Below, one piece after another: positions 52,788-62,101 of a DNA stretch of 64,000 nt. Every line of letters begins with the position of its first letter. Position 1 is the stretch's first letter. The notes under the pieces were generated by a model that worked only from the letters and a program-made list of their open reading frames with translations, did no database searches and was not told where the DNA came from. The DNA comes from Agrococcus sp. ARC_14 (GTDB lineage Bacteria > Actinomycetota > Actinomycetes > Actinomycetales > Microbacteriaceae). A program made the position numbers and the translations under genes. The DNA is taken from positions 1,302,001 through 1,366,000 of the forward strand of contig NZ_JAKUDO010000001.1 in NCBI RefSeq assembly GCF_022436485.1. Direction: 5' to 3'.

Positions 52788-55781
52788 GTGTCTGCCAACG
52801 CCGAACGACCGACCGCCGCGACGACCGGGAGGCAGCGACCGTCTCCGCTGCTGATCACGGTCCTGATCGTCGCCGCCATCATCGGTGCGTTCGTCCTCTT
52901 CTCCGGCTTCTACGCCGATGTGCTCTGGTTCGATCAGCTGGGCTTCGTGCAGGTCCTGCAGACGCGCTGGCTCTCCATCACGGTGATGTTCCTGATCGGG
53001 TTCGTGGCGATGGCGCTGCCGATCGCGCTGGCCGTGCAGATCGCCTTCCGCTCGCGGCCGGTCTACGCGCAGCTGAACTCGCAGCTCGACCGCTACCAGG
53101 AGCTCGTCGAGCCGCTGCGCAAGGTCGTGATGTGGGCGGCCCCCGTCGCGCTGGGCCTGTTCGCCGGCGTCGCCTCCGCCTCGCAGTGGGAGAGCGCGCA
53201 GCTCTGGCTCAACCGCCAGCCGTTCGGCCAGGTCGACCCGCAGTTCGGCCTTGACGCGAGCTTCTACGTCTTCGAGCTGCCCTTCTATCAGCAGATCGTC
53301 GGCTTCGCGCTCGCGGTGCTGTTCATCGCCGGTGTCGCCACGCTCGCGACCGCCTACCTCTACGGCGCGATCCGCATCACGGGCCGCGAGTTCCGCATCT
53401 CCCGCTCCGCGCGCATCCAGCTCGCCGTCATCGTCGCGCTCTACATGCTCGTCCTGGGCGTCTCGATCTGGCTCGGCCAGTACGCCACGCTCGCGCAGAC
53501 CTCGCAGGGCTTCCTCGCGACCGGTGCAGGCTGGACAGAGGTGAACGCGGCGATCCCTGCCGCGCAGATCCTCGCGGGCATCGCGGCCGTCGTCGCGATC
53601 TTCTTCATCGTCACGGCGATCATCGGCCGCTGGCGCATCGCGATCGTCGGCACCGCGCTGCTCATCGCGGCGTCGCTGGTCGTGGGCGTCGCCTACCCGG
53701 CGATCATGCAGCGCTTCCAGGTCGACCCGAGCGCCAGGACGCTCGAGGCCGAGTACATCCAGCGCAACATCGACGCCACCCGCTCCGCCTGGGGGGTCGA
53801 CGGCATGGTCGAGACCTCGTCGGATGCGCGCACGGACGCCGAGCCCGGAGCCCTGCGTGCGGACGCCGAGACGACGGCGAACATCCGCATCATCGACCCG
53901 GCGCTGGTGACGAACGCGTTCGCCAACCTGGAGGAGTACCGCCCGTACTACGGCTTCCCCGAGCAGCTCGACGTCGACCGCTACGAGATCGACGGCCAGA
54001 CGCAGGACACCGTCATCGCCGTCCGTGAGCTCGATCTCTCCGGGCTCGACGACGACAGCTGGTACAACCGCCACATCGTCTACACGCACGGATACGGCGT
54101 GGTGGCCGCCTATGGCAACCAGCGCGGCCCTGAGGGTCAGCCGGTCTTCCTGCAGTCCGGCATCCCCACCGACGGCGCGCTCGGCGAGTACGAGCCGCGC
54201 GTGTACTTCGGCGAGTCGATGCCCGACTACTCGATCGTCGGCGGCCCGGAGGGCTCGCCCAACCTCGAGCTCGACTACCCACGCTCGAGCGACGAGGGCA
54301 GCGGCAACGCCGAGACCACCTTCGCGGGCGAGGGCGGCCCGATGCTCGACAACATCTTCAACCGCCTCGTCTACGCGCTGAAGTTCCAGTCCGAGCAGAT
54401 CATCCTGTCGGATGCGGTGACCGACCAGTCGCAGATCCTCTACGACCGTGACCCGCGCGAGCGCGTCGCGGCGGTCGCGCCCTATCTGACGCTCGACTCC
54501 GACACCTACCCGGCGGTGGTCGATGACCGGCTCGTCTGGGTCGTGGACGGCATGACGACCTCCTCGTCGTATCCGTACTCGACGCACCAGTCGATCGCGC
54601 GCACCATCGCCGACACGACGAACGCGAGCCCGACTCCCGCGGCCGACGACATCGTCAACTACGTGCGCAACTCGGTGAAGGCCGTGGTGGATGCCTACGA
54701 CGGCTCGGTCACGCTGTACGCCTGGGATCCGGAGGATCCGATCCTCCAGGCCTGGAGCGCGATCTACCCCGGCACGATCCACCCGATCAGCGAGATCTCC
54801 GGCGACCTCATGAGCCACGTGCGCTACCCGGCCGACATGTTCAAGCTGCAGCGCTCGATCCTGGGCGACTACCACGTCACGAACCCGGCGACGTTCTTCT
54901 CCGGCGACGACCAGTGGTCCACGCCGACCGAGCCGACCGCTGACAACACCGAAGGGGCACCGCCGCAGCCGCCGTACTACCTGACGATGTCGGTGGACGG
55001 GCAGGATCCGGCGTTCACGCTGTACTCGACATTCATCCCACGGGATGGCCGCAACGTGCTGTACGGCTATCTGTCGGTGAACGCGGATGCCGGCGGCGCG
55101 GATGGAGAGGTCGATGACTCCTACGGGCAGCTGACGCTGCAGATGCTGCCGAAGGACAGATCGATCCCGGGACCAGGCCAGGTGCAGAACACCTTCGACA
55201 CCGACGATGAGGTCTCGCGGGAGCTGAACCTGCTGAGACAGGGCGCGTCTGAGGTGATCAACGGCAACCTGCTCACCCTCCCGGTCGGTGGCGGACTGCT
55301 CTACGTGCAGCCTGTCTACCTGCAGTCGACCGGTGCGACCTCGTTCCCGGTGCTGCGGAAGATCCTGGTCGCGTTCGGTGACGACATCGCCTTCGAGGAC
55401 ACGCTCGATGAGGCGCTCGACTCGCTCTTCGGCGGTGACTCGGGAGCCGATGCCGGCGACTCGGGAGTGGATCCGACGAACCCCGAGGGCGAGGGCGAGG
55501 GCGAAGGCGAGGAGCCTGCTCCGGAGGGCAGCCTGCAGGCGCAGCTCGATGCCGCGATCGCGCAGGCCGGCACGGCGCTCCAGGAGCGTCAGGCCGCCTA
55601 CGCCGAGAACGACCTCGTGGCTGCCGCAGAGGCCGACGGTCGACTCACCGCAGCGCTGCAGACGGCGTTGACGCTGTCGGCGCAGATCGAGGGCGAGGCG
55701 GCTCCGGAGGAGACCGCCGCGCCGGAGGACTCTGCCCCTCCGGAGGAGACGACGGCGCCTGAGGAGTCCCCGGCGCCCTAG
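52788..55781 (+). CDS. UPF0182 (COG1615) large membrane protein
   Basis: 997 residues. The N-terminal third has about seven transmembrane helices (the first is LLITVLIVAAIIGAFVLFSG, followed by the conserved FYADVLWFDQLGF). The rest is a long extracytoplasmic region with family motifs such as YYGFPEQLDVDRY, YTHGYGVVAAYGNQ and YVQPVYLQS. The C-terminal 110 residues are Glu/Pro/Ala-rich, with an Ala-rich helix. The function of the family (Rv3193c-like) is unknown. The start is GTG 52788, with GGAG 9 nt upstream, rather than the further-upstream frame extension inside the protease gene. Confidence 0.93.
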   Translation: MSANAERPTAATTGRQRPSPLLITVLIVAAIIGAFVLFSGFYADVLWFDQLGFVQVLQTRWLSITVMFLIGFVAMALPIALAVQIAFRSRPVYAQLNSQLDRYQELVEPLRKVVMWAAPVALGLFAGVASASQWESAQLWLNRQPFGQVDPQFGLDASFYVFELPFYQQIVGFALAVLFIAGVATLATAYLYGAIRITGREFRISRSARIQLAVIVALYMLVLGVSIWLGQYATLAQTSQGFLATGAGWTEVNAAIPAAQILAGIAAVVAIFFIVTAIIGRWRIAIVGTALLIAASLVVGVAYPAIMQRFQVDPSARTLEAEYIQRNIDATRSAWGVDGMVETSSDARTDAEPGALRADAETTANIRIIDPALVTNAFANLEEYRPYYGFPEQLDVDRYEIDGQTQDTVIAVRELDLSGLDDDSWYNRHIVYTHGYGVVAAYGNQRGPEGQPVFLQSGIPTDGALGEYEPRVYFGESMPDYSIVGGPEGSPNLELDYPRSSDEGSGNAETTFAGEGGPMLDNIFNRLVYALKFQSEQIILSDAVTDQSQILYDRDPRERVAAVAPYLTLDSDTYPAVVDDRLVWVVDGMTTSSSYPYSTHQSIARTIADTTNASPTPAADDIVNYVRNSVKAVVDAYDGSVTLYAWDPEDPILQAWSAIYPGTIHPISEISGDLMSHVRYPADMFKLQRSILGDYHVTNPATFFSGDDQWSTPTEPTADNTEGAPPQPPYYLTMSVDGQDPAFTLYSTFIPRDGRNVLYGYLSVNADAGGADGEVDDSYGQLTLQMLPKDRSIPGPGQVQNTFDTDDEVSRELNLLRQGASEVINGNLLTLPVGGGLLYVQPVYLQSTGATSFPVLRKILVAFGDDIAFEDTLDEALDSLFGGDSGADAGDSGVDPTNPEGEGEGEGEEPAPEGSLQAQLDAAIAQAGTALQERQAAYAENDLVAAAEADGRLTAALQTALTLSAQIEGEAAPEETAAPEDSAPPEETTAPEESPAP

Positions 55782-55828
55782 CCCGATTTGCCCTCCGGCG
55801 AACCCCCTGGTAACGTTTCTTCTTGTGC

Positions 55829-55902
55829 CGCGGGGTGGAGCAGTTCGGTAGCTCGCCGGGCTCATAACCCGGAGGTCGCAGGTTCAAATCCTGTCCCCGC
55901 AA
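55829..55902 (+). tRNA. Initiator tRNA-fMet (CAU)
   Basis: A 74-nt cloverleaf begins CGCGGGG and ends CCCCGCAA. The unpaired C1-A72 position, the anticodon loop CTCATAA and three G-C pairs at the base of the anticodon stem (GGG/CCC) identify the initiator. The T arm is GCAGG-TTCAAAT-CCTGT. CCA is not encoded. A hairpin terminator follows. Confidence 0.97.
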
Positions 55903-55927
55903 CAAGAAGTCCGCGAACTGCGGCACA

Positions 55928-55959
55928 CAGAAGAGGCGCCCGTGAGGGCGCCTCTTCTG
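55928..55959 (+). terminator. Terminator after initiator tRNA
   Basis: A perfect 14-bp stem (55928-55941 with 55946-55959) closes a GTGA loop and is followed by GTTTGT. It lies 25 nt after the tRNA and 21 nt before the stop of the opposite AIM24 gene. Confidence 0.88.
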
Positions 55960-55980
55960 GTTTGTCCGGAGCCTGCTGGG

Positions 55981-56667
55981 CTAGCGGCTGCCGCCGTTCG
56001 AGCCGGAGACCTCTGGTCGCCCCTCGCTCGGCTGCACCACCACGAAGCCGGGGCCGTGGAACGCGAGCTGGAACGCCTCGCCCGAGCCGCCTCGCAGCAT
56101 CGAGCGCATGTTCATGCTGTTGACGACCGACGGGCTCAAGGACGACGACCAGCACACTGCGGCATTCGGGTCGACGAAGGTCGGCTGCTGCGAGCAGTCG
56201 AGCAGCAGCGGCTGGCCCTCGCAGGAGAGGCCGATCGTGCCGTTGCCGCCGATCTCGACGTTGAAGAGCCCGCCGGCCAGGATGTTGCCGCTCCGCAGCA
56301 TCTTGATGTCCCACTGCAGGTCGGGGTCGAAGGCGAGCAGGTTCCTGCCGTTCACCGACAGCCCCTCGTTCTCCAGCTGCACGGTGAAGACGTTCGCAGC
56401 GTCGCGCGCGAAGAAGACCTCGCCCTCGCCGCGCACGCGCATCAGCGAGGTGCCCTCGCCGGTGACGAGCTTCTTGAGCATCCGGCCGGCACCGGCACCC
56501 TCGTGCTGGAACTCGACCTGCCCCTGATAGGCGACCATCGCTCCCTTGGCCGCGAGCACGTCGCGGCCACCCGACACGTTGATCCGCAGCATCTTGCTCG
56601 ACTGCTTGACCCAGCGCTCCGTCGACTGGCGCTCCTGATTCGCCTCAGCGAACAGCTCTGATCTCAT
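55981..56667 (-). CDS. AIM24-family protein
   Basis: 228 residues of the AIM24 (PF01987) beta-sandwich family, named after a yeast mitochondrial protein and of unknown bacterial role. Characteristic parts are LAAKGAMVAYQGQVEF, FFARDAANVFTVQLENEGLSVNG, LLAFDPDLQWDIKML and FHGPGFVVVQPSEG. I use the ATG at 56667, which is preceded by GGAGGGGGA and overlaps the stop of the upstream thiamine-binding gene (ATGA). The frame is open to 56727 but lacks support. Confidence 0.88.
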   Translation of the reverse strand: MRSELFAEANQERQSTERWVKQSSKMLRINVSGGRDVLAAKGAMVAYQGQVEFQHEGAGAGRMLKKLVTGEGTSLMRVRGEGEVFFARDAANVFTVQLENEGLSVNGRNLLAFDPDLQWDIKMLRSGNILAGGLFNVEIGGNGTIGLSCEGQPLLLDCSQQPTFVDPNAAVCWSSSLSPSVVNSMNMRSMLRGGSGEAFQLAFHGPGFVVVQPSEGRPEVSGSNGGSR

Positions 56668-56969
56668 GCGTCCCCCTCCAGGGCTTGCTCCAGCCTGACG
56701 ACCTTGCCGTCGAGCTCTCCCGTCCATCCGGGTCGGATGTCGGCCTTGATGACGAGGGACGCCCGGGGCGAGACCGCCAGCACGGCGTCGGTCGCGCGCT
56801 TGACGACGTCGAACACCTCATCCCACCCACCCTCGATGGTCGTGAACATCGCGTCGGTGCGGTTCGGCAGCCCGCTGTCGCGGACCACCTGCACGGCGGC
56901 GGCGACGGCGTCGTGCACCGAGCCGTCTGGGCCGGCGGTGCCTGGTGCTACGGAGAATGCGACGAGCAT
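56664..56969 (-). CDS. Thiamine-binding protein (MTH1187/YkoF-like, UPF0045)
   Basis: A 101-residue protein with the ferredoxin-like fold of the Thiamine_BP family (PF01910), which binds thiamine or hydroxymethylpyrimidine as a tetramer. The conserved parts are LVAFSVAPGT at the N-terminus, MFTTIEGGWDEVFDVVKRA and LVIKADIRPGW. The ATG has GGGAGCAGG upstream. It overlaps the AIM24 gene by 4 nt, so the two form an operon. No thiamine transport genes are near. Confidence 0.88.
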   Translation of the reverse strand: MLVAFSVAPGTAGPDGSVHDAVAAAVQVVRDSGLPNRTDAMFTTIEGGWDEVFDVVKRATDAVLAVSPRASLVIKADIRPGWTGELDGKVVRLEQALEGDA

Positions 56970-57030
56970 CCTGCTCCCTTCGTCGCACTGATCCTGGCAC
57001 CCCGATCCTGAGCGCGCGAGCGACGCGTCC

Positions 57031-57036
57031 TAGGCT
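57031..57036 (+). promoter_or_regulatory. -10 box of nitrilase gene (leaderless)
   Basis: TAGGCT ends 6 nt before the ATG at 57043, the same hexamer and spacing as at gltA and lysG. Confidence 0.6.
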
Positions 57037-57042
57037 GATGGC

Positions 57043-57873
57043 ATGCAGCAGAGCGAACAGGCACCTCGAGACGGGATGCTGCTGGCGGCAGCCGTGCAGT
57101 GGGCACCGGGGGAGGAGCCGGCCCAGAACCGTGCCGCCGCCGCGCGCTGGATCGACCTGGCTGCGGCTCGCGGTGCGCGCCTGATCGTGCTGCCGGAGTA
57201 CTCGCAGCACTGCTCCAAGGATCTCGCCGCGACCGCTCCGGCGGCGGCAGAGCTGCTCGACGGCCCCTTCGTCACCATGCTGCAGGAGCGGGCGGCCGCG
57301 CACGGCGCACTCGTGATCGCCGGCCTCGTGGAGCGACTCGGCACCGACGATGGCGATGCCCGCGTCTCGAACACGGTCGTCGCCGTCGACGCATCCGGCA
57401 TCCGTGAGGCCTACCGCAAGGTGCACCTCTATGACGCGTTCGGCTCCAGGGAATCCGACTGGCTCACCGCGGGCGATCCCGCGCAGACGCCCGTCGTGGA
57501 GGCCTTCGGCACCCGCATCGGCATCGAGACCTGCTACGACCTGCGCTTCCCTGAGACGACGAGACGACTCGTGGATGCGGGGGCCGACGTCGTCGTCGTG
57601 CCCGCCGAGTGGGTGCGCGGGCCGCAGAAGGAGCGGCACTGGACGACGCTCGTGACCGCGCGCGCGATCGAGTCGACCGTGCACGTGGTGGCGGCCGACC
57701 AGGCGCCGCCGCTGGGCGTCGGCTGCTCGCTCATCGCGGACCCGATGGGTGTGCCGCTCGCCGCGCTCGGCGATGAGGAGGGCATCGCGATCGCGGTCAT
57801 CGACCCTGCGCTCGTGGAGCGCACGCGCGCGCGCAACCCCTCGCTCGCGAACCGCCGCTACCGCGTGGCCTGA
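57043..57873 (+). CDS. Carbon-nitrogen hydrolase (nitrilase superfamily amidase)
   Basis: 276 residues with the complete catalytic triad Glu52 (VLPEYSQHC), Lys126 (YRKVHLYD) and Cys164 (ETCYDLRFPE). The layout and motifs are close to the Nit1/omega-amidase and YafV-like branch, which deaminate alpha-ketoglutaramate, glutaramate-like or deaminated glutathione substrates. The adjacent convergent aminotransferase supports the omega-amidase idea, since glutamine transaminases form such ketoamides. That link is an inference. Confidence 0.9.
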   Translation: MQQSEQAPRDGMLLAAAVQWAPGEEPAQNRAAAARWIDLAAARGARLIVLPEYSQHCSKDLAATAPAAAELLDGPFVTMLQERAAAHGALVIAGLVERLGTDDGDARVSNTVVAVDASGIREAYRKVHLYDAFGSRESDWLTAGDPAQTPVVEAFGTRIGIETCYDLRFPETTRRLVDAGADVVVVPAEWVRGPQKERHWTTLVTARAIESTVHVVAADQAPPLGVGCSLIADPMGVPLAALGDEEGIAIAVIDPALVERTRARNPSLANRRYRVA

Positions 57874-57895
57874 GCGGGCGGCGCCGGGGCGCTCG

Positions 57896-59104
57896 CTAGC
57901 GTGCGGGCTCGAGCACGGCGTCCTTGAGGCCCGCCAGGCGCGAGGACGCCTCATGCAGCGTGTCGTCCGACTTGCAGAAGGCGAAGCGCAGCGTCGAGCG
58001 CAGATCGCGGCGCGACGGTCGTGCGAGCGCCGACAGCGGCACGCCGACGACACCGACGAGCTCCGGCAGCCGTCGGGCGAGCGCGGTGGCATCCTCGATG
58101 CCGAGTGGCGCCGCATCGGCGAGCACGAAGTAGCCGGCGTTCGCGTCGTGCACCGTGAAGCCGGCCTTGCGCAGGCCGCGCGTGAGGATGTCGCGCTTGC
58201 GCGCGAACGACGCGACGATCGTGTCGAAGTGCTCGTCCGGCAGGCGCAGGCCAACGGCGACCGCGGGCTGGAAGGGCGCGCCGTTGACGAACGTCAGGTA
58301 CTGCTTCACAGCGCCGATCTGCGCGATGCGCTCGGGCGTCGACATGATCCAGCCGACCTTCCAGCCGGTGACCGAGAAGGTCTTGCCGGCGGAGGAGATC
58401 GAGACGAGCCGCTCGCGCGCGGCGTCGAAGGAGGCGAGCGGCACGTGCTGGTCGTCGTAGACCAGGTGCTCATAGACCTCGTCGGTGACGATGATCGCGT
58501 CGCGTCGCTCGGCCACGCGGATGATGTGCCGCATGGTCTCCTCGGTGAACACCGATCCGGTCGGATTGTGCGGCGAGTTGACGATGATGAGCTTCGTGCG
58601 CGGCGTCGTGGCGCGCTGCAGCCTGTCGATGTCGGGCTGGAAGTCGGGTGCTGCGAGCGGCACCGGCACGAGCACCGCGCCGGCGAGTGCCGCGACGGCC
58701 GCGTAGGCGTCGTAGTACGGCTCGAAGACGATCACCTCGTCGCCGGGGTTGAGGTAGGCCAGCATCGTCGCCGCCAGCGCCTCGGTCGCCCCCGCGGTCA
58801 CGAGCACGTCGCCGCGGCCGAGCCCGATGCCGTAGAAGCGGCGCTGGTGCTCGATGATCGCGTCGACCAGCTCTGGTGCCCCGCGGGCGGGACCGTACTG
58901 GTTCCTGCCGTGGTCGATCGCGTGCTTCGCGGCATCGAGCACGGCGCGCGGGCCGTCCTCGTCGGGGAAGCCCTGCCCGAGGTTGAGGGCGGATGTCTGC
59001 GTGGCAAGGGCGGTCATCTCGGCGAAGATCGTCGGAGCCAGCCGACCATCAGCACCGAGCAGTCCCGCGCCCGCTGCGGCTCGCTGCCAGGGTGCCTGTT
59101 CCAT
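57896..59104 (-). CDS. PLP-dependent aminotransferase class I/II (kynurenine/glutamine transaminase-like)
   Basis: 402 residues with the fold-type I motifs: NLGQGFPDEDGP near the N-terminus, VTAGATEALAATM, NSPHNPTGSVF, TDEVYEHLVY and the PLP-lysine region SSAGKTFSVTGWKVGW. The GQGFPD and SVTGWKVGW signatures are those of the YbdL/kynurenine aminotransferase group, which often uses methionine or glutamine. TAGCGT ends 6 nt before the ATG. It converges with the nitrilase gene with a 22-bp gap. Confidence 0.9.
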   Translation of the reverse strand: MEQAPWQRAAAGAGLLGADGRLAPTIFAEMTALATQTSALNLGQGFPDEDGPRAVLDAAKHAIDHGRNQYGPARGAPELVDAIIEHQRRFYGIGLGRGDVLVTAGATEALAATMLAYLNPGDEVIVFEPYYDAYAAVAALAGAVLVPVPLAAPDFQPDIDRLQRATTPRTKLIIVNSPHNPTGSVFTEETMRHIIRVAERRDAIIVTDEVYEHLVYDDQHVPLASFDAARERLVSISSAGKTFSVTGWKVGWIMSTPERIAQIGAVKQYLTFVNGAPFQPAVAVGLRLPDEHFDTIVASFARKRDILTRGLRKAGFTVHDANAGYFVLADAAPLGIEDATALARRLPELVGVVGVPLSALARPSRRDLRSTLRFAFCKSDDTLHEASSRLAGLKDAVLEPAR

Positions 59105-59110
59105 AGTCCG

Positions 59111-59116
59111 ACGCTA
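59111..59116 (-). promoter_or_regulatory. -10 box of aminotransferase gene (leaderless)
   Basis: Read on the minus strand the hexamer is TAGCGT. It ends 6 nt before the ATG at 59104. Confidence 0.55.
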
Positions 59117-59195
59117 CCTGCTTCCGAGTCGTTCCGAACGGGCGACATCGCGCTCACGTAGGAATCGCATGGTTTGCGGTGGCACGGTGGAGCCC

Positions 59196-60743
59196 ATGAC
59201 GAACCCGTACGACAGCGTGCCCAACCCGATGGCGCCGCAGGGCCAGCCGCAGCCCAACCAGCCGTATCAGCAGCCAGGTCAGCAGCCGCATGCCGGCCAG
59301 CAGCCTGGCCAGCATGCGCCGGCCGCGCAGCCGCCACAGCCGCAGCCCGGCGGCCAGCCGCAGGCCGGCAGCCAGCCGCAGCCCGGCGGCGAGCAATGGC
59401 AGCGCTGGCAGGCGCCGACGCCCCAGGCGAGCACGCCGGCCGCGTCCACGCCGGCGTACGACGGCGCCGCCTTCGGCGTCGCGCAGCACGACCAGACCGC
59501 TGCGACGCAGTCCTACCAGCCGATGTACTCAAACGGGGGCACCGCGACCGCGCACGCGCCCGCCACGGAGCGGCCCCGCCGGCGCACGGGGCTCGTCGTC
59601 ACCGGGCTCATCGCCGCGGTGCTGATCGGCGGCGTCGCAGGCTTCGGCGGCGGGTCGCTGGCGAGCAGCTGGCAGCCGCAGACGCAGACGGCGCCCTCCG
59701 ACGACACACCCGGCGGCGCCCCCGGCGGCGAGGCCGTCTCCGACCCCGGCACGATCTCCGACGTCGCGGCCGCGGCCGGCCCATCCGTCGTCACCGTGCG
59801 CGCCGCTTCGCAGGACGCCTCCGGCGAGGGCTCCGGCGTCGCCGTCGCCGCAGGCGGCTATATCGTCACGAACAACCACGTCGTGACGCTCGACGGCCAG
59901 ACCGCCGACGCGCAGATCACGGTCGAGACCAGCGACGGCCGCCTGCTGGCGGCCGAGATCGTCGGCACCGACCCGGTCGTCGACCTGGCCGTCATCAAGG
60001 TCGACGCCGATCTGCCGGTCGTGACCTTCGCCTCCAGCGACGACGTGCGGGTGGGTGACACCGCGATCGCGATCGGCGCACCGCTCGGCCTGTCGAACTC
60101 CGTCACCGATGGCATCGTCTCCGCGGTGGATCGCGGGCTCCGCATCGCCTCGAGCGCCGCCCCGGAGGGCGAGGACGACCAGCAGACCGAGCAGTCGCCC
60201 TTCGGCTTCTGGCAGGAGAACGGCGCCCAGGGCGCGCAGGAGGAGATCTCGATCCCGGTCGTGCAGACGGATGCGTCGATCAACCCCGGCAACTCGGGAG
60301 GCGCGCTGCTGAACGCCTCCGGCCAGCTCGTGGGCGTGAACGTCGCGATCGCGAGCATGGGCTCGTCGAGCTCGGAGTCGGCCGGATCGATCGGCATCGG
60401 CTTCGCCATCGAGGCGAGCCTCGTGCAGCGGGTGGTCGAGGAGATCATCTCGACGGGCGAGGCGAGCCACGGCCTGCTGGGCGCCACCGTGAGCGACGTG
60501 ACCGACGCATCCGTCGGCACGGTCGGCGCGCAGGTGCAGGAGCTCAGCGACGGCGGCGCGGCCGCAGCCGGTGGGCTGCAGGCTGGCGACGTGATCACGC
60601 AGATCGACGGTCAGCCGATCACCGGCGCGGTCGACGCCACGGCGCAGGTGCGCTCGCACGCGGCGGGCACCGACGTCACCGTCACCTACCAGCGCGACGG
60701 CCAGGAGGCCGAGGCGCAGGTGACGCTCGGAGCGCTGAGCTGA
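59196..60743 (+). CDS. HtrA/DegP-like trypsin-type serine protease with PDZ domain
   Basis: Membrane-anchored quality-control protease of 515 residues. The first 125 residues are a cytosolic Pro/Gln/Gly-rich tail with QPG/QPQ repeats, followed by one transmembrane helix (TGLVVTGLIAAVLIGGVAGF). The trypsin-like domain has the triad His228 (TNNHVV), Asp263 (VVDLAVIK) and Ser367 (NPGNSGGAL). A PDZ domain occupies about 420-510 (GGLQAGDVITQIDGQPI). The ATG at 59196 follows GGTGGAG. Only one base separates its stop from the stop of the convergent gene. Confidence 0.94.
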   Translation: MTNPYDSVPNPMAPQGQPQPNQPYQQPGQQPHAGQQPGQHAPAAQPPQPQPGGQPQAGSQPQPGGEQWQRWQAPTPQASTPAASTPAYDGAAFGVAQHDQTAATQSYQPMYSNGGTATAHAPATERPRRRTGLVVTGLIAAVLIGGVAGFGGGSLASSWQPQTQTAPSDDTPGGAPGGEAVSDPGTISDVAAAAGPSVVTVRAASQDASGEGSGVAVAAGGYIVTNNHVVTLDGQTADAQITVETSDGRLLAAEIVGTDPVVDLAVIKVDADLPVVTFASSDDVRVGDTAIAIGAPLGLSNSVTDGIVSAVDRGLRIASSAAPEGEDDQQTEQSPFGFWQENGAQGAQEEISIPVVQTDASINPGNSGGALLNASGQLVGVNVAIASMGSSSSESAGSIGIGFAIEASLVQRVVEEIISTGEASHGLLGATVSDVTDASVGTVGAQVQELSDGGAAAAGGLQAGDVITQIDGQPITGAVDATAQVRSHAAGTDVTVTYQRDGQEAEAQVTLGALS

Positions 60744-60744
60744 C

Positions 60745-61674
60745 TCAGCCCTCGCGTCGCTCGTCCGACGGCGCGTCGCCCGGCGCATCTGCCGGCGGCG
60801 CGCCGTTCGGCTGTCCGGATGCGCCGGGCACGTCGTCCGTGCCGATCACGACGTCGTCCTGCGCGGCCCGGCGCTCTCGCATGCGGCGCAGGCCGCCGCC
60901 GAGGCCCTCGCGCTCGATCTGACGCGCCTCCGTGATGCGCTGGCCGAGGCTCGGACGCACCTCCTTGATGCGGGGTGCGAGGTTGGCGTCGAACTGCAGC
61001 GGAGCGGGGCCGAAGGCCTCGCGCGCGGCCTTCACGACCTGGCGACCGAGGATGTTGTTGCCGACGCCGCCGATCACGGCGCCGATGCCGAAGGGCATGG
61101 CGCGGCCGACCATCGAGGCACCGGTGTTGCGGGCCATTCTGCGCAGGAACGCGCGGCGCATGTAGTCGATCACCTGGCCCATCGCGCCCGAGGGCAGGAC
61201 CGAGGTGATCATCTGCCCCCAGTAGGTGCCGCCGGGGATGCCGCCGCGGCCGAGCGCCTGCTCGGCTGCGCGCTTCACGAGCGACTGGCCGCCTGCGCCG
61301 AGCATGAGGCCCATCACGAGCGCCTTCGCGCGCTGCTCGTCGTGGACGGCGATGCCGTGCACCTCGGTGACGGCCTGGCCGAAGAAGGCGCTCGCCTCGA
61401 GGAACCCGGCAGTCTCCGCGACCGTGAGGCCGAGCGCGGCGGCCGTGCCGATGCCGGGAGCGACCGCGGTGGCTCCGACGGCTGCACCACCGGTCGAGAC
61501 CGCAGCGAGGTACTGCCGCTCGAGCCGCTTGATGACCTGCTCGGGCGTGAGGTCAGGGTGCTTGCGGCGCAGCCCGCGCAGGTGGTTGACGACGAGCGGG
61601 CGCTGCACGCCGAGGATGCCCTCGAGCGTCTTCATCATCCAGCCGAGATCCTCGTTCGATTCGATGTCACCCAT
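60745..61674 (-). CDS. Hypothetical helical protein, EcsC-like
   Basis: 309 residues. The middle part (GTAAALGLTVAETAGFLEA, then QAVTEVHGIAVHDEQRAKAL, then FGIGAVIGGVGNNILGRQVV) resembles EcsC-family proteins, with Gly/Ala-rich amphipathic or membrane-associated helices. I am not certain of the family. The C-terminal 60 residues are charged and Pro/Asp-rich. The ATG at 61674 has AAGGGGGAA upstream, which rules out the longer open frame. The gene is divergent from DUF3039. Confidence 0.72.
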   Translation of the reverse strand: MGDIESNEDLGWMMKTLEGILGVQRPLVVNHLRGLRRKHPDLTPEQVIKRLERQYLAAVSTGGAAVGATAVAPGIGTAAALGLTVAETAGFLEASAFFGQAVTEVHGIAVHDEQRAKALVMGLMLGAGGQSLVKRAAEQALGRGGIPGGTYWGQMITSVLPSGAMGQVIDYMRRAFLRRMARNTGASMVGRAMPFGIGAVIGGVGNNILGRQVVKAAREAFGPAPLQFDANLAPRIKEVRPSLGQRITEARQIEREGLGGGLRRMRERRAAQDDVVIGTDDVPGASGQPNGAPPADAPGDAPSDERREG

Positions 61675-61778
61675 CGGTTCCCCCTTCGTCTGTGCGGCGC
61701 GCGCCCCCCGCGAGCGCCGGAGAGCATGGTCGCGCACCTCGGCAGTGAGTGGGCTGAGCGTCGGCGTCGCGAGCGTGG

Positions 61779-61784
61779 GATCAT
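61779..61784 (+). promoter_or_regulatory. -10-like box of DUF3039 gene
   Basis: GATCAT ends 6 nt before the ATG. It is a weaker version of the TANNNT boxes elsewhere in the window. Confidence 0.4.
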
Positions 61785-61790
61785 GGTGGC

Positions 61791-62081
61791 ATGACCACGA
61801 CAGGACCCGACACATCCGGACCGGACACGATCGGCGCCGGCGGCGGCACCGATGTGCTCGACCGCGAGCTCGAGCAGCTGCTCAACGAGGAGTCGGTCGA
61901 GGACGGCGACCATGATCGCTTCTCCCACTACGTGAAGAAGGAGAAGATCCTGCAGTCCGCGCTCTCCGGCAAGGCAGTGCGCGCGCTGTGCGGCAAGAAG
62001 TGGACGCCGGGCCGCGACCCGGAGAAGTTCCCGATCTGCCCCAGCTGCAAGGCGATCTACGAGAAGCTCCGCACCGAGTAA
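61791..62081 (+). CDS. DUF3039 protein with CxxC zinc-site-like motif
   Basis: A 96-residue actinobacterial protein of family DUF3039. The N-terminal 20 residues are Thr/Gly/Pro-rich. The core contains HYVKKEKILQSALSGKAVRALCGKKW and the conserved FPICPSCKAIYEKL. The Cys residues (one in ALCGKKW, a CPSC pair) with a nearby His could bind zinc. Its function is unknown. It is commonly found beside pncB, as here (20 bp to the convergent stop). Confidence 0.92.
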   Translation: MTTTGPDTSGPDTIGAGGGTDVLDRELEQLLNEESVEDGDHDRFSHYVKKEKILQSALSGKAVRALCGKKWTPGRDPEKFPICPSCKAIYEKLRTE

Positions 62082-62101
62082 GCCGGCTCGGGTCGGATGC
62101 G

